Below are positions 18,048 through 26,585 of a DNA stretch of 64,000 nucleotides, one piece after another. Position numbers and translations under genes: made by a program. The DNA is from Paenibacillus sp. FSL R5-0341. GTDB taxonomy: Bacteria > Bacillota > Bacilli > Paenibacillales > Paenibacillaceae. A model generated the notes under the pieces. The model did no database searches. It saw only the letters and a list, made by a program, of their open reading frames with translations, and was not told the origin of the DNA. The DNA is taken from the NCBI RefSeq assembly GCF_037975235.1, contig NZ_CP150241.1:1178001-1242000 (forward strand), read 5' to 3'. Every line of letters begins with the position of its first letter. Within the stretch, counting starts at the first letter, position 1.

Positions 18048-18065
18048 TATGTGGTTGGCAACATA
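18048..18065. promoter_or_regulatory. MarR operator 2
   Basis: TATGTGG-TTGG-CAACATA repeats operator 1 with one arm base changed. Centre-to-centre distance is 33 bp, about three helical turns, so two dimers would bind on the same DNA face. Confidence 0.6.
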
Positions 18066-18240
18066 TTTTAGAGGCAATATTTTTTGGTTCGTACTTATAT
18101 GTGGATTATGACATATCTAATTTATCTTTCTAGGTTATTTAAATTTCCAGACAGAAGAACATTCTTACATGATTACGGAGAATGCGTAAAAGATTAGATT
18201 TCAACAGGCTATTTTTGTGATAAAAGTCACTGAAACATTA

Positions 18241-18268
18241 TAAATATTGTGAACACTCCTACCGATAA
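18241..18268 (+). promoter_or_regulatory. candidate sigma-D (flagellar) promoter of the chemoreceptor
   Basis: TAAA (18241-18244), 16 bp, then ACCGATAA (18261-18268) matches the sigma-D consensus TAAA-N14/16-GCCGATAA in all but one base. It lies 81 bp before the chemoreceptor start. Sigma-D control of chemoreceptors is well known in Bacillus. Confidence 0.65.
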
Positions 18269-18349
18269 GACTATAGTGATATTCGAAACAGAATCGAAAT
18301 TGGCTTGAATATCCCCACAATTACATAGGGAAAAGGGTGGCTCACACAC

Positions 18350-20038
18350 ATGCGAAGCATGAGCATCGGTACCAAAATTAGTTTGATCGTTATCAGTATA
18401 TTTATCGTCTTCTCCTCAGCCGTGGCGGTAAGTGTAATCATGGAGATGAGACAGGGGATTACGACATTTGCTACAGAGAAAGCGAAGCGTGATTTGGAGA
18501 TGGCGAATCATATCATTACATATAAGCATCCAGGAGATTGGGCCATTAAGGACGGACAACTATTCAAAGGAGATACCGCGCTGGAAGGCAACTTTGAACT
18601 TGTAGATGAGATTGGAGAAGCATCCGGGGACACGGTGACGATCTTCCGAGGTGACGAACGTGTTGCTACGAATGTTATGGTGGACGGGGAGCGCGCTGTC
18701 GGCACGAAGGTATCGGCAGAGGTCGCCCAGACCGTTTTGCAGCAAGGGGAAAAATACTTCGGTGAAGCCGTGGTTGTGGGTCAGAAATATCAGACGGCCT
18801 ATGAACCAATCAAGAACGCGTCCGGAGAGATTATCGGGATTTTCTATGTAGGGGCGTCTCAATCGTTAATTGATGTGATTATCTCCTCGTTCCTCAAGAC
18901 GTTCCTGATCGTATTCCTGCTTGCGATGTTGGTCGCAATTACCCTGATCCTGTTGTACGTTCGCAGGGTAAGAGTAAGAATCGAACGGGTATCCGTGGCG
19001 ATTAAACGTGCGGGGACGGGCGATTTTACACAGCCGGTTGTGGATGACGTCCAAGACGAGATTGGCATGCTGGGCACAGGATACAATGAGATGAGAAGTA
19101 ATCTGCAGGTTATCATTCAGGGTGGACTTCAGGCTGCGGAGAAAGCAGAGCATTCGACTGGGCTGCTACTGAAGATTGCGGATCAAACGTCCAAAGAATC
19201 GGCGCAGATTGCATCTTCCGTTGAACAAGTGGCACAGGGAGCCGAGAGTCAGACGATCAGTACGGAAGAAAATCTGCAGGCGATGGAAGAAGTGGCGATA
19301 GGCGTACAACGTATGGCAGACAAGGCCTCCAGTATCTCGGAATCTGCATTGTATTCACGGAGGCAGGCAGAAACCGGAGGAGAAGCGGTGCAACTGACCG
19401 TTCAGCAGATGTCTACGATCGAAACCTCCGTTTCCACAACGGATGAAGTCATTCGTATGCTGGAAGGGAAGTCGGCCCAGATTAGCCAGATGGTTACCAC
19501 CATTCATGAGATCGCGAATCAGACGAATCTGCTTGCCCTCAATGCATCTATTGAAGCGGCAAGAGCCGGCGAGCATGGCAGAGGATTTGCTGTAGTATCT
19601 ACTGAGGTGCGTAAGCTGGCTGAACAAGCTGGAGACTCTTCCGATCGTATTGAAGAACTGGTTCAAGCCATGGAGCAAGATATGAAGCAATCGCTATCGG
19701 CCATGTCGAGAGTGAAGGACGAAGTGCAGGAAGGACTACGCTTGACCCGTGAAACGGAACAAAACTTCAGCCTGATCCGGGATACGAACCTGCGTATTGC
19801 TACAGAGATTGAGGACATGGCTGCGACGAGTGAAGAGATGTCCGCAGGCGTGGAGCAGATTGTGGCTTCTGTCCATGAGATCGCTCGTCATGCGCAGACG
19901 GCTAGTACCAATTCACAACAGGCAGCGGGTTCTGTCCATGAACAGCTCAAGTCGGTAGAACAGATCAAGGCATCTGCGGCTATTTTGTCTGATGTGTCCA
20001 CAGAACTGCAGACTTCACTTAGTCCGTTTAAGATTTAA
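18350..20038 (+). CDS. methyl-accepting chemotaxis protein with Cache-type sensor
   Basis: The 562-residue chemoreceptor has membrane helix 1 (about 9-29), an extracellular single-Cache-like domain (about 35-178, with [15 protein letters not shown] and GIFYVGAS), membrane helix 2 (about 183-204), HAMP, and a signalling domain with [29 protein letters not shown] precedes the ATG. The sensor type with [11 protein letters not shown]-like strands is common among receptors for small organic acids, but the ligand is not assignable. A sigma-D-like promoter lies upstream. The vat gene follows after only 34 nt and could be co-transcribed. Confidence 0.95.
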   Translation: MRSMSIGTKISLIVISIFIVFSSAVAVSVIMEMRQGITTFATEKAKRDLEMANHIITYKHPGDWAIKDGQLFKGDTALEGNFELVDEIGEASGDTVTIFRGDERVATNVMVDGERAVGTKVSAEVAQTVLQQGEKYFGEAVVVGQKYQTAYEPIKNASGEIIGIFYVGASQSLIDVIISSFLKTFLIVFLLAMLVAITLILLYVRRVRVRIERVSVAIKRAGTGDFTQPVVDDVQDEIGMLGTGYNEMRSNLQVIIQGGLQAAEKAEHSTGLLLKIADQTSKESAQIASSVEQVAQGAESQTISTEENLQAMEEVAIGVQRMADKASSISESALYSRRQAETGGEAVQLTVQQMSTIETSVSTTDEVIRMLEGKSAQISQMVTTIHEIANQTNLLALNASIEAARAGEHGRGFAVVSTEVRKLAEQAGDSSDRIEELVQAMEQDMKQSLSAMSRVKDEVQEGLRLTRETEQNFSLIRDTNLRIATEIEDMAATSEEMSAGVEQIVASVHEIARHAQTASTNSQQAAGSVHEQLKSVEQIKASAAILSDVSTELQTSLSPFKI

Positions 20039-20072
20039 TATCTGTTACAATAGGGAAAAGGAGGGACTTCAT

Positions 20073-20717
20073 ATGGCCCCTGATAAAACAAAACTTTTCC
20101 CAAACGAGAATATCCCTACGGTATGTTACATTCAAAACCTGCCGCCGCGTTCCAACGTGGACATCGGTGATTATACGTATTATAGCGATAACACGAATCC
20201 CCCAGAGCAGTTCTATGACCGGATACAGCATCATTATGACTTTATTGGTGATCGCCTGGTGATCGGCAATTTCTGTGCAATTGCGGAAGGTGTGACATTC
20301 ATTATGAATGGCGCGAATCATCGGATGGAGGGCATGACGACGTATCCGTTCAACATTTTCGGTGGAGGATGGGAGCGCGTGACACCTACACTGGAGCAGC
20401 TTCCATATAAGGGGGATACGGTACTGGGGAACGATGTATGGCTCGGGCAACATGTGACGATCATGCCTGGTGTCAAGATCGGAGATGGTGCGATTGTTGC
20501 CTCCAATTCAACCGTTGTGAAGGACATTGAACCGTATACGATTGTTGGTGGAAATCCAGCCAAGAATGTTAAAAAGCGCTTTGATGAAGAAACAATTGCG
20601 CTCCTGCTGGAATTGAAGTGGTGGGATCAGGATGAGGAATGGCTGGATACCCATCTGGAACGTCTTGTCTCTACATATGATTCCCAGACACTGCGCGAAC
20701 TTCTGAACAGTAAGTAG
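20073..20717 (+). CDS. vat: Vat-family (streptogramin A) O-acetyltransferase
   Basis: The 214-residue enzyme is a left-handed beta-helix hexapeptide acetyltransferase. The Vat signature is clear: FIMNGANHRM with His83 as the predicted catalytic base, then YPFNIFGGGWE, GDTVLGNDVWLGQHVTIMPG and VVKDIEPYTIVGGNPAK. Vat enzymes inactivate streptogramin A antibiotics by acetyl-CoA-dependent acetylation. The start at 20073 follows AAAAGGAGGG. Codon usage resembles its neighbours and no mobile element adjoins it, so it looks like an intrinsic chromosomal gene. Related xenobiotic acetyltransferases share the fold, so antibiotic activity is not proven. Confidence 0.88.
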   Translation: MAPDKTKLFPNENIPTVCYIQNLPPRSNVDIGDYTYYSDNTNPPEQFYDRIQHHYDFIGDRLVIGNFCAIAEGVTFIMNGANHRMEGMTTYPFNIFGGGWERVTPTLEQLPYKGDTVLGNDVWLGQHVTIMPGVKIGDGAIVASNSTVVKDIEPYTIVGGNPAKNVKKRFDEETIALLLELKWWDQDEEWLDTHLERLVSTYDSQTLRELLNSK

Positions 20718-21044
20718 GATAGGTCCGAAAAAGAAGATAAGAAAATGGCTGGTTCCTGTCGGAGCCGGCTTCCAAGCAAATCAGGCCCTGGACCGTTTTG
20801 AGCGGATCAGGGCCTCTTGTTGTCCAAGATGAAATGTTAGTTTAGCGGGTGGGTGGTCGTAGGGTACAATCAGACTTTGTTGATGGGGGCTTCAAATGAG
20901 TGTGATTTTCTGCATGATCCGTGTTCGTCTGTTTGCCTGAATAAAAGTTAATGATATCATCAACGGTAGTAAACACGACATTTAAATCCATATTATCATT
21001 GTGTGTTTGAATAAAAACCTCTTTTCAATGGGTTGTTGCGTTGT
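20718..21044. other. gene-free gap with two hairpins and one palindrome
   Basis: Two hairpins follow vat: GGCTGGTTCC/GGAGCCGGCT (20747-20770) and AGGCCCTG/CAGGGCCT (20783-20815). Neither has a good T-run. Further on, GTTAATGATATCATCAAC (20947-20964) is a near-perfect palindrome with ATGATATCAT at its core. I see no gene. Confidence 0.6.
20747..20815 (+). terminator. double hairpin, possible weak terminator of vat
   Basis: Two consecutive GC-rich stems separated by 13 nt end in CTTGTTGTCC rather than a clean T-run, so they may work as mRNA 3' end structures. Confidence 0.45.
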
Positions 21045-21317
21045 TTAATTTAAAGCTTCTTTCATGCTTAAGCCTGCTGTGAATACAGGAACTTTACCTG
21101 CAGGTAGTTGAATTTCTTTGCCTGTTTTCCGGCTTCTTCCCGTTCTTGCCTCACGCTTTTGTACTTCAAATTTCCCGAATCCAACCAGTTGAACTTCTTT
21201 ACCTTCTTTGAGAGCTTCGAGAATCGAGTCCAGTACAACGGTTACAGCTTTTTCAGCATTCTTCTTGGAGAAACCGCCAGCCTTGGCTACTTCTGTGATC
21301 AATTGTTCTTTATCCAT
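21045..21317 (-). CDS. hup: HU-family DNA-binding protein
   Basis: The 90-residue nucleoid protein is full length. It has MDKEQLITEVAKAGGFSKK at the start, the core VQLVGFGKFEVQKREARTGR and the DNA-arm segment GRSRKTGKEIQLPAGKVPVF, with the usual conserved Pro in the arm. GAGG lies 8 nt before the ATG. HU bends and protects DNA. It is a single gene downstream of the cold-shock gene on the same strand, separated from it by a terminator. Confidence 0.96.
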   Translation of the reverse strand: MDKEQLITEVAKAGGFSKKNAEKAVTVVLDSILEALKEGKEVQLVGFGKFEVQKREARTGRSRKTGKEIQLPAGKVPVFTAGLSMKEALN

Positions 21318-21387
21318 GGGGAAAACCTCGCTTTCATTCTTGGGATGTGAAATCTTCTCTTTAACTGTGCGACATATGTGTAAATAA

Positions 21388-21415
21388 AAAGCTGCCTTAT
21401 TAATAAGGCAGCTTT
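21388..21415 (-). terminator. terminator of the cold-shock gene
   Basis: AAAGCTGCCTTA-TTAA-TAAGGCAGCTTT is a perfect 12-bp stem with a 4-nt loop. On the minus strand it leads into TTTTTATTTA. Confidence 0.9.
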
Positions 21416-21422
21416 CATATAA

Positions 21423-21623
21423 TTAAAGTTTAGTAACGTTCTCAGCTTGTGGTCCACGGTTACCTTGAGTTACTTCAAATTGAACGCGTTGACCTTCGTC
21501 CAAAGATTTGTAACCTTCACCTTGAATTGCACTGAAATGAACGAATACGTCTGTTCCTTCTTCAGTTTCGATAAAGCCGAATCCTTTATCCGCGTTGAAC
21601 CATTTAACTGTACCTGTTTGCAT
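21423..21623 (-). CDS. cold-shock protein (CspA/CspB family)
   Basis: The 66-residue single OB-fold protein has both RNA-binding motifs, [12 protein letters not shown] (RNP1) and DVFVHFSAI (RNP2), and acts as an RNA chaperone. TTGGAGGAA precedes the ATG. A near-ideal promoter lies at 21744-21772, giving a 5' leader of about 115 nt, which is the typical design for cold-shock genes. Two 12-bp direct repeats overlap that promoter. Confidence 0.97.
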   Translation of the reverse strand: MQTGTVKWFNADKGFGFIETEEGTDVFVHFSAIQGEGYKSLDEGQRVQFEVTQGNRGPQAENVTKL

Positions 21624-21716
21624 GTGATTCCTCCAAAAAATAAGTTTTTAGCCGATCATTATGACGAGTATAAATTAAAATTGACACTCACCTGGTGCAT
21701 TTAAACCACAGACTTG

Positions 21717-21763
21717 ATGTCCGCTAATGTATCGATTAATATGATAATACCATGTCCGCTAAT
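21717..21763. repeat. two 12-bp direct repeats at the csp/recombinase promoter region
   Basis: ATGTCCGCTAAT occurs at 21717-21728 and 21752-21763, 35 bp apart. One copy lies between the -35 and -10 boxes of the csp promoter and the other about 10-20 bp after its start point. Both are candidate regulator sites; recombinase binding sites are an alternative, since the tyrosine recombinase starts 28 bp away. Confidence 0.6.
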
Positions 21764-21772
21764 ATAAGTCAA
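21744..21772 (-). promoter_or_regulatory. sigma-A promoter of the cold-shock gene
   Basis: On the minus strand TTGACT (21767-21772), 17 bp, TATTAT (21744-21749). The spacer contains one copy of the ATTAGCGGACAT repeat. Confidence 0.75.
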
Positions 21773-21791
21773 GATTTGGAGGTATTTTCTA

Positions 21792-22682
21792 ATGAATCAG
21801 TCATCAGGGATTTCGGTGCAGCGGGAACCGACGATAGAGGAATTCGTACATATGCTTGCCAATGAGGGAGATTTGCATCCCAAAACCGTGAAGGAATACG
21901 CAAGTGATCTGAAGCACTTTATCGAATGGTACAAGGAAAGCACCATGCTCGGCGAAGAATTCGCACTGCGAATTGAAGATGTGGATACACCCACCTTAGT
22001 CAATTATCGTGAAGATGCACACAAAGTTATGCTATTGAAGCCGGCTACCATTAACCGGAGATTAATTACGTTGAAGCGTTTTTTCAAATGGGCTGTCTTG
22101 GAATCCAGGCTCAGTCATGATCCTTCCAAAGCATTGAAATTCATTCCGGAAGACAAAGTCAGCCCACGCCGAATGACAGTCGAAGAAGAACAAGCGTTCA
22201 TCACGGCAGTGGAGTATGGGAACTCCCTTCGTGATCAGACCATCCTGACCCTTATGTTTCACACAGGCTTGCGGACGATGGAGGTATGCAACCTCACGCC
22301 TCAAGATATCGAGCTTGGTAGACGAAGTGGTCACCTGACAGTAAGAGCCGACAAGCGCAACGGGCAGCGAAATATTCCTTTGAATATGCAGTGTGTTGTC
22401 ATATTGAATCAGTATTTAGCCGGTCTGGCTACCGATAGTTCTTACCTTTTTCCTTCAGAAAAGACAAATGATCGTTTAACAGAGAGAGCACTGCGCCATT
22501 TAATTAAAAAGGTAATGATTGCAGCAGGGCTGGAAGGACTGAGTTCACACGACCTGCGTCATCGTTTTGGCTACGCCATGGCAGAGCATACGCCGCTGCA
22601 CCGTTTGGCGGAAATGATGGGACACACCAATCCCGATACGACAATGATTTATGTTAAAGCATTGAGTACAAATCATCGTTGA
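21792..22682 (+). CDS. tyrosine recombinase/integrase (XerC/D-like)
   Basis: The 296-residue enzyme has an N-terminal SAM-like core-binding domain (about 14-105) and a C-terminal catalytic domain. All catalytic residues are visible: Arg161 in GLRTMEV, Lys188 in ADKRNGQ, His253 and Arg256 in SHDLRHRF, His278 in MMGHTNPD and the nucleophile Tyr287. GGAGG precedes the ATG. No phage genes, transposase or obvious att repeats of useful length flank it, so it is a lone recombinase, perhaps a remnant or a dedicated site-specific enzyme. Housekeeping XerC/XerD would be the alternative, but the divergent csp neighbour is not the usual xer context. Confidence 0.9.
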   Translation: MNQSSGISVQREPTIEEFVHMLANEGDLHPKTVKEYASDLKHFIEWYKESTMLGEEFALRIEDVDTPTLVNYREDAHKVMLLKPATINRRLITLKRFFKWAVLESRLSHDPSKALKFIPEDKVSPRRMTVEEEQAFITAVEYGNSLRDQTILTLMFHTGLRTMEVCNLTPQDIELGRRSGHLTVRADKRNGQRNIPLNMQCVVILNQYLAGLATDSSYLFPSEKTNDRLTERALRHLIKKVMIAAGLEGLSSHDLRHRFGYAMAEHTPLHRLAEMMGHTNPDTTMIYVKALSTNHR

Positions 22683-23031
22683 AACTAGAATGAAGGATTG
22701 AAAATATAATTAGAATCAAAACTCCTCTTATTTAGAAGTACTTCGAAATTTTCCGTGTTTGTATTACTTTAACCTACCCTTAGCATTCATATACTATCCT
22801 TAACCTGTTATATAGGAGACTGCCCGTCAGGGTTGCCTCACCTCTAATGAAGAAAGCGATTACATATCCCGTATAATATTGTATATTATGATGGCAACCT
22901 CGAGACGTATCATCAGGAGAACTTTGTATTTTTGCATAATCCCGTGAGCAATAGAAACCAAATGTTACACAGTGCTACATATTATTAATTGCTAGGGCAG
23001 AAGGCCTGTCATAAAAGGGAGGAATCCGATC
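22683..23031. other. promoter region of the sugar-sensing operon
   Basis: No gene is visible in these 349 bp. They contain a 7-bp inverted repeat GGTTGCC/GGCAACC (22831-22837 and 22893-22899). Between the arms lies a strong cre-like site and a TATAAT box (22872-22877), so the repeat brackets the promoter. Confidence 0.5.
22850..22865 (+). promoter_or_regulatory. candidate CcpA (cre) site before the two-component/sugar operon
   Basis: AAGAAAGCGATTACAT matches 15 of 16 positions of the cre consensus. It ends 6 bp before TATAAT (22872-22877), so bound CcpA would block the promoter. Confidence 0.6.
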
Positions 23032-24765
23032 GTGTACCGGGTACTGCTGGTGGATGATGAAGAAGATGTGCGCGAAGGATTGGTTGTAGAGGTCGATTGG
23101 GAAGCGCTCGATCTGCGGATAGTTGGTTTGGCGGAGAATGGGCGAGAAGCGTTGGAGATGGCGGAACGGGTAGAACCGGATATTGTGGTGACCGATATCA
23201 GCATGCCATTCATGAATGGTCTGGAACTCGCGCAAAGATTGAGGAAACGAAATCCACTTGTGAAGGTGGTTATTTTGACTGGATATGATGAATTTGATTA
23301 TGCCCGGCAAGCGATCTCCCTTAGTGTGGATGAATATCTGCTGAAGCCGTTCTCGGCAGGGCATCTCACCGAATTGCTTACAAGACTGCGCGCCCAGATG
23401 GCGGCTGAAGTCGCTGAGCGTGAAGATGTACAGCAACTGCGTGAGCACTATCACACCAGCTTGCCTTTACTACAGGCAGATCTGATGGCAACCTTGCTCC
23501 ATCGGCAGAAATCCTCGACATATATTCATAGTAAAGCCAAACAATGCGGGTTGGATCTGACAGGAGAACGCTATGGGGTGTCTGTATTGACACTGCACAT
23601 GGATGGAGATGTACAGAAAGAGAAGCCGGAGGGCGTATTCAACGAGTCTCCACAGCGACATAACCAAGCAACATCTGAGGAAGCGGGTCAGTCTGAGATA
23701 TTCGTTTCCGGAGGCTCATTACGTCAATCTGAAGACGCTGAACTGAAACGGTTTGCTGCACTTAACATTGCGGCAGAAGTATGGGCTGAGCATGGGGCAG
23801 GTCATGCGTTTATGCATCAGGAGACGGTTGTCCTGCTCTATGTGGATCGCTGGGGTGGTACAGATGGAGCGAAGCGGCAACAGAAGGCATTGGAAAATGT
23901 GATGCGCAGCATCAACCACTACTTGCGTATCCCGGCGACGGTGGGATCAGGCCAGCTTGTGGATACACTTGCCGATGTGAATCATGCCTATGAAGATGCC
24001 CTGCTGGCACTGGATTATCGGCTTGTGCCCGGGACGGATTCAATTATATACATTGCAGATGTGGAGCGGCAGACGGCGGGCAAACTGCGTTTTGACGAGT
24101 TGAAGCAGCAGACGCTGACACGTTGTCTGAAGGCAGGTACGCAGGCGGAGCTGGAGGAGACACTTGTTATCATTTTCCGGGAAATTACGGTGGAACACGG
24201 GCGAAGTGATATTCAGCTCTATCTAATAGAAGTGTTAACAACAGTGTGGAAGGCAGCACAGGCTTCGGGAGAAGCGATGGAAGACATCTTTGGTGCAGGG
24301 TTCCAGTTGTATGCGGATTTATTCCGACTGCCGGGTCTTACTGAGGCACAGAAGAAGGTACGGGAGGTCTGTCTACTCGTACAACATCGCATTGCCAGCG
24401 GTCGCCAGCATGTATACAAGGATATTGTTGAGCAGGCATTAGTGTTCACCAAAGAGCATTATGCCGACCCGGACCTGTCCATTCAGAAGGTGTGCGGGCA
24501 TTTGCATATCAGCTCCGGTTATTTTTGTGGCATTTTCAAAAAAGAAGTACAACTCACCTTTCTGCAATACCTGATGCAGATCCGAATGGAGGCAGCGCGT
24601 GAACTGCTTCGCTCGACCGAGCTGAAGTCGTTTCAGATTGCGGAGCAGGTTGGCTTTGCCGAACCGAATTACTTCAGTTTTTGTTTCAAAAAACATATTG
24701 GCGTCTCGCCCAAAGAATATCGTAAACAGGCTTCCCAGGCAGCAAATGAAGGTTCAATCCGATGA
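23032..24765 (+). CDS. YesN-type response regulator with AraC output domain
   Basis: The 577-residue regulator begins at GTG 23032, with GGGAGG upstream. The receiver domain (1-125) has the acidic pair DDEED, the phosphorylation site Asp55 in VTDISMPF and Lys in LLKPFSA. A long middle region of unknown fold follows. The C-terminal AraC helix-turn-helix pair (about 470-570) ends FSFCFKKHIGVSPKEYRK. It forms a pair with the kinase gene, which overlaps it by ATGA. The downstream sugar-binding proteins and MglBAC-type importer suggest it activates sugar uptake. Confidence 0.95.
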   Translation: MYRVLLVDDEEDVREGLVVEVDWEALDLRIVGLAENGREALEMAERVEPDIVVTDISMPFMNGLELAQRLRKRNPLVKVVILTGYDEFDYARQAISLSVDEYLLKPFSAGHLTELLTRLRAQMAAEVAEREDVQQLREHYHTSLPLLQADLMATLLHRQKSSTYIHSKAKQCGLDLTGERYGVSVLTLHMDGDVQKEKPEGVFNESPQRHNQATSEEAGQSEIFVSGGSLRQSEDAELKRFAALNIAAEVWAEHGAGHAFMHQETVVLLYVDRWGGTDGAKRQQKALENVMRSINHYLRIPATVGSGQLVDTLADVNHAYEDALLALDYRLVPGTDSIIYIADVERQTAGKLRFDELKQQTLTRCLKAGTQAELEETLVIIFREITVEHGRSDIQLYLIEVLTTVWKAAQASGEAMEDIFGAGFQLYADLFRLPGLTEAQKKVREVCLLVQHRIASGRQHVYKDIVEQALVFTKEHYADPDLSIQKVCGHLHISSGYFCGIFKKEVQLTFLQYLMQIRMEAARELLRSTELKSFQIAEQVGFAEPNYFSFCFKKHIGVSPKEYRKQASQAANEGSIR

Positions 24766-26585
24766 AGTTTTTATCCAGATGGGTGAAGTTCTTGGGACTT
24801 CGATTGCGCTCTCGTCTGCGTTCCTCCAGGGTCAGCAGTATCCGCTTTATTATTACGTGGTCCTTCTCTGTCTTCATCGTTCTGGTGCTGACCATCATGG
24901 CGATGCTCCTGCATGACAAGTTCACGCAGGCTGCCGAGCGAAGTGCAGAACTGACGACGAGACAGATTGTGGATCAGGTCAGTTATAACCTGGAGGATTA
25001 CGTCCGCAGTATGTCGCATCTGTACCGTGCCATTGAGGAACATATGCTGCGTGACGGGACATGGGAAGGGGAACAGGTGGACAAACAGCTCGATACACTG
25101 CTTAGTAGTCGTGAAGACATCATCTCTATTACTCTGCTCGATTCCACAGGGCAATTGCTCAAGAACAGACCTACAGCTGAATTAAAAACCAGTGCCCATG
25201 TGACCCAGCAAGGGTGGTTTCAGTCTGCGCTCCGCGTGCCAGATCACCTGAGTTTCTCGTTACCTCATATTCAGAACATGTACACAGGTCCATACAAATG
25301 GGTCGTTTCCATGAGCAAAGGCATAACGATACGGCAAAATGGTCAGGATCGGCAGGTTATCCTGCTGGTCGATATCAACTTCAAACAGATGGATGAACTG
25401 AGCCGCCGGGTCAGTCTGGGGCAACGGGGATACGTCTATATCATCGATGAGAGTGCGGGCAATATTGTTTATCATCCGCAGCAGCAATTGATGTATATGG
25501 GGCTCAAAAGCGAGAATATCGAACAGGCTTTGGTTGCTTCCGGCAGTTATGAAGATGAGGCAGATGGACAGAAAAGGCTGAATACCGTGAAGTCCGTTGC
25601 CAATATCGGGTGGAAAATCGTCGGTGTTGCCTATTTGGATGAGATTATGACCACACGACAGGAAGTGAACGGATATCTCATTCGTGTACTTGTCATTGTG
25701 CTGGTGCTGGTCATTCTTGTATCCCTGTTCCTATCCTCCAGTCTGACTCGCCCAATCCGGCGAATGGAACGTAAGATGAAGGCCGTGGAGCGAGGGGACT
25801 TCAACGTGGAGTTGCCTATTGAAGGGCCGCTGGAGGTGGAACGTCTATCCCGTCGCTTTAATCTGATGGTCAATAAAATCCGAACACTGATGGATGAGAT
25901 TATCCATGAACAGGAACAGAAGCGGCGTCTGGAGCTGGAGGCTTTACAGGCTCAGATTAATCCGCATTTTCTATATAACACGCTGAACTCTGTGGTGCGC
26001 ATGGTAGGCATGAGCCGCAATGAAGAAGTGATTACGATGATTACGTCTCTCTCTCGCCTGTTTCGTATCAGTCTCAGTCAAGGCAAAACGATTATCACGA
26101 TCAGGGAAGAGCTGGAGCATGCGCAGCATTATTTGACGATTCAACAGATGAGGTTCAAGCGCAAATTCAACTTTACGATTAAGGCCGATGATGCGCTTCT
26201 GGATTGTCTGACATTGAAGCTGGTGCTGCAACCCCTGATTGAGAACGCCATTGTTCATGGCATCGAGTACCACATGGACGAGGGATGTATTGAGATCGAT
26301 GTCTATCGCGAGGACAACAAGTTGGTGTTTCGTATTACAGATAATGGGGTCGGTATGACGGAAGAACAGATGGCAGGGTTATTAAGTGGCAGTCCGGTTG
26401 TCAAAAGCGGTGCAGGATCAGGCGTAGCGGTACGCAACGTACATGATCGAATTCGGCTTTATTACGGGGAGGCATACGGCCTTGAATTTGCAAGTGAGCT
26501 GGAGGAAGGCACCACGGTCTGGATGCGGATCCCCATTCAATCGCAGCAGAAGGAGGGCGAGCCTGATGACGGACAACCAAGTTAA
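24762..26585 (+). CDS. YesM/LytS-type sensor histidine kinase
   Basis: The 607-residue kinase has membrane helix 1 (about 29-51), an extracellular double-Cache-like domain, membrane helix 2 (about 306-328) and HAMP. A His_kinase domain follows, with the phosphorylated His402 in NPHFLYNTLN and an ATPase domain with LQPLIENAIVHG and ITDNGVGMT. It overlaps the response regulator by 4 nt and the next lipoprotein gene by 20 nt, so the three are translationally coupled. Sensing is probably through the co-encoded sugar-binding lipoprotein, by analogy with known XylFII-LytS-type systems. Confidence 0.95.
   Translation: MKFLSRWVKFLGLRLRSRLRSSRVSSIRFIITWSFSVFIVLVLTIMAMLLHDKFTQAAERSAELTTRQIVDQVSYNLEDYVRSMSHLYRAIEEHMLRDGTWEGEQVDKQLDTLLSSREDIISITLLDSTGQLLKNRPTAELKTSAHVTQQGWFQSALRVPDHLSFSLPHIQNMYTGPYKWVVSMSKGITIRQNGQDRQVILLVDINFKQMDELSRRVSLGQRGYVYIIDESAGNIVYHPQQQLMYMGLKSENIEQALVASGSYEDEADGQKRLNTVKSVANIGWKIVGVAYLDEIMTTRQEVNGYLIRVLVIVLVLVILVSLFLSSSLTRPIRRMERKMKAVERGDFNVELPIEGPLEVERLSRRFNLMVNKIRTLMDEIIHEQEQKRRLELEALQAQINPHFLYNTLNSVVRMVGMSRNEEVITMITSLSRLFRISLSQGKTIITIREELEHAQHYLTIQQMRFKRKFNFTIKADDALLDCLTLKLVLQPLIENAIVHGIEYHMDEGCIEIDVYREDNKLVFRITDNGVGMTEEQMAGLLSGSPVVKSGAGSGVAVRNVHDRIRLYYGEAYGLEFASELEEGTTVWMRIPIQSQQKEGEPDDGQPS

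Noticed and set aside
20783-20815. Strong terminator after vat
   Set aside because: The stem is good but no T-run follows; listed only as a weak structure.
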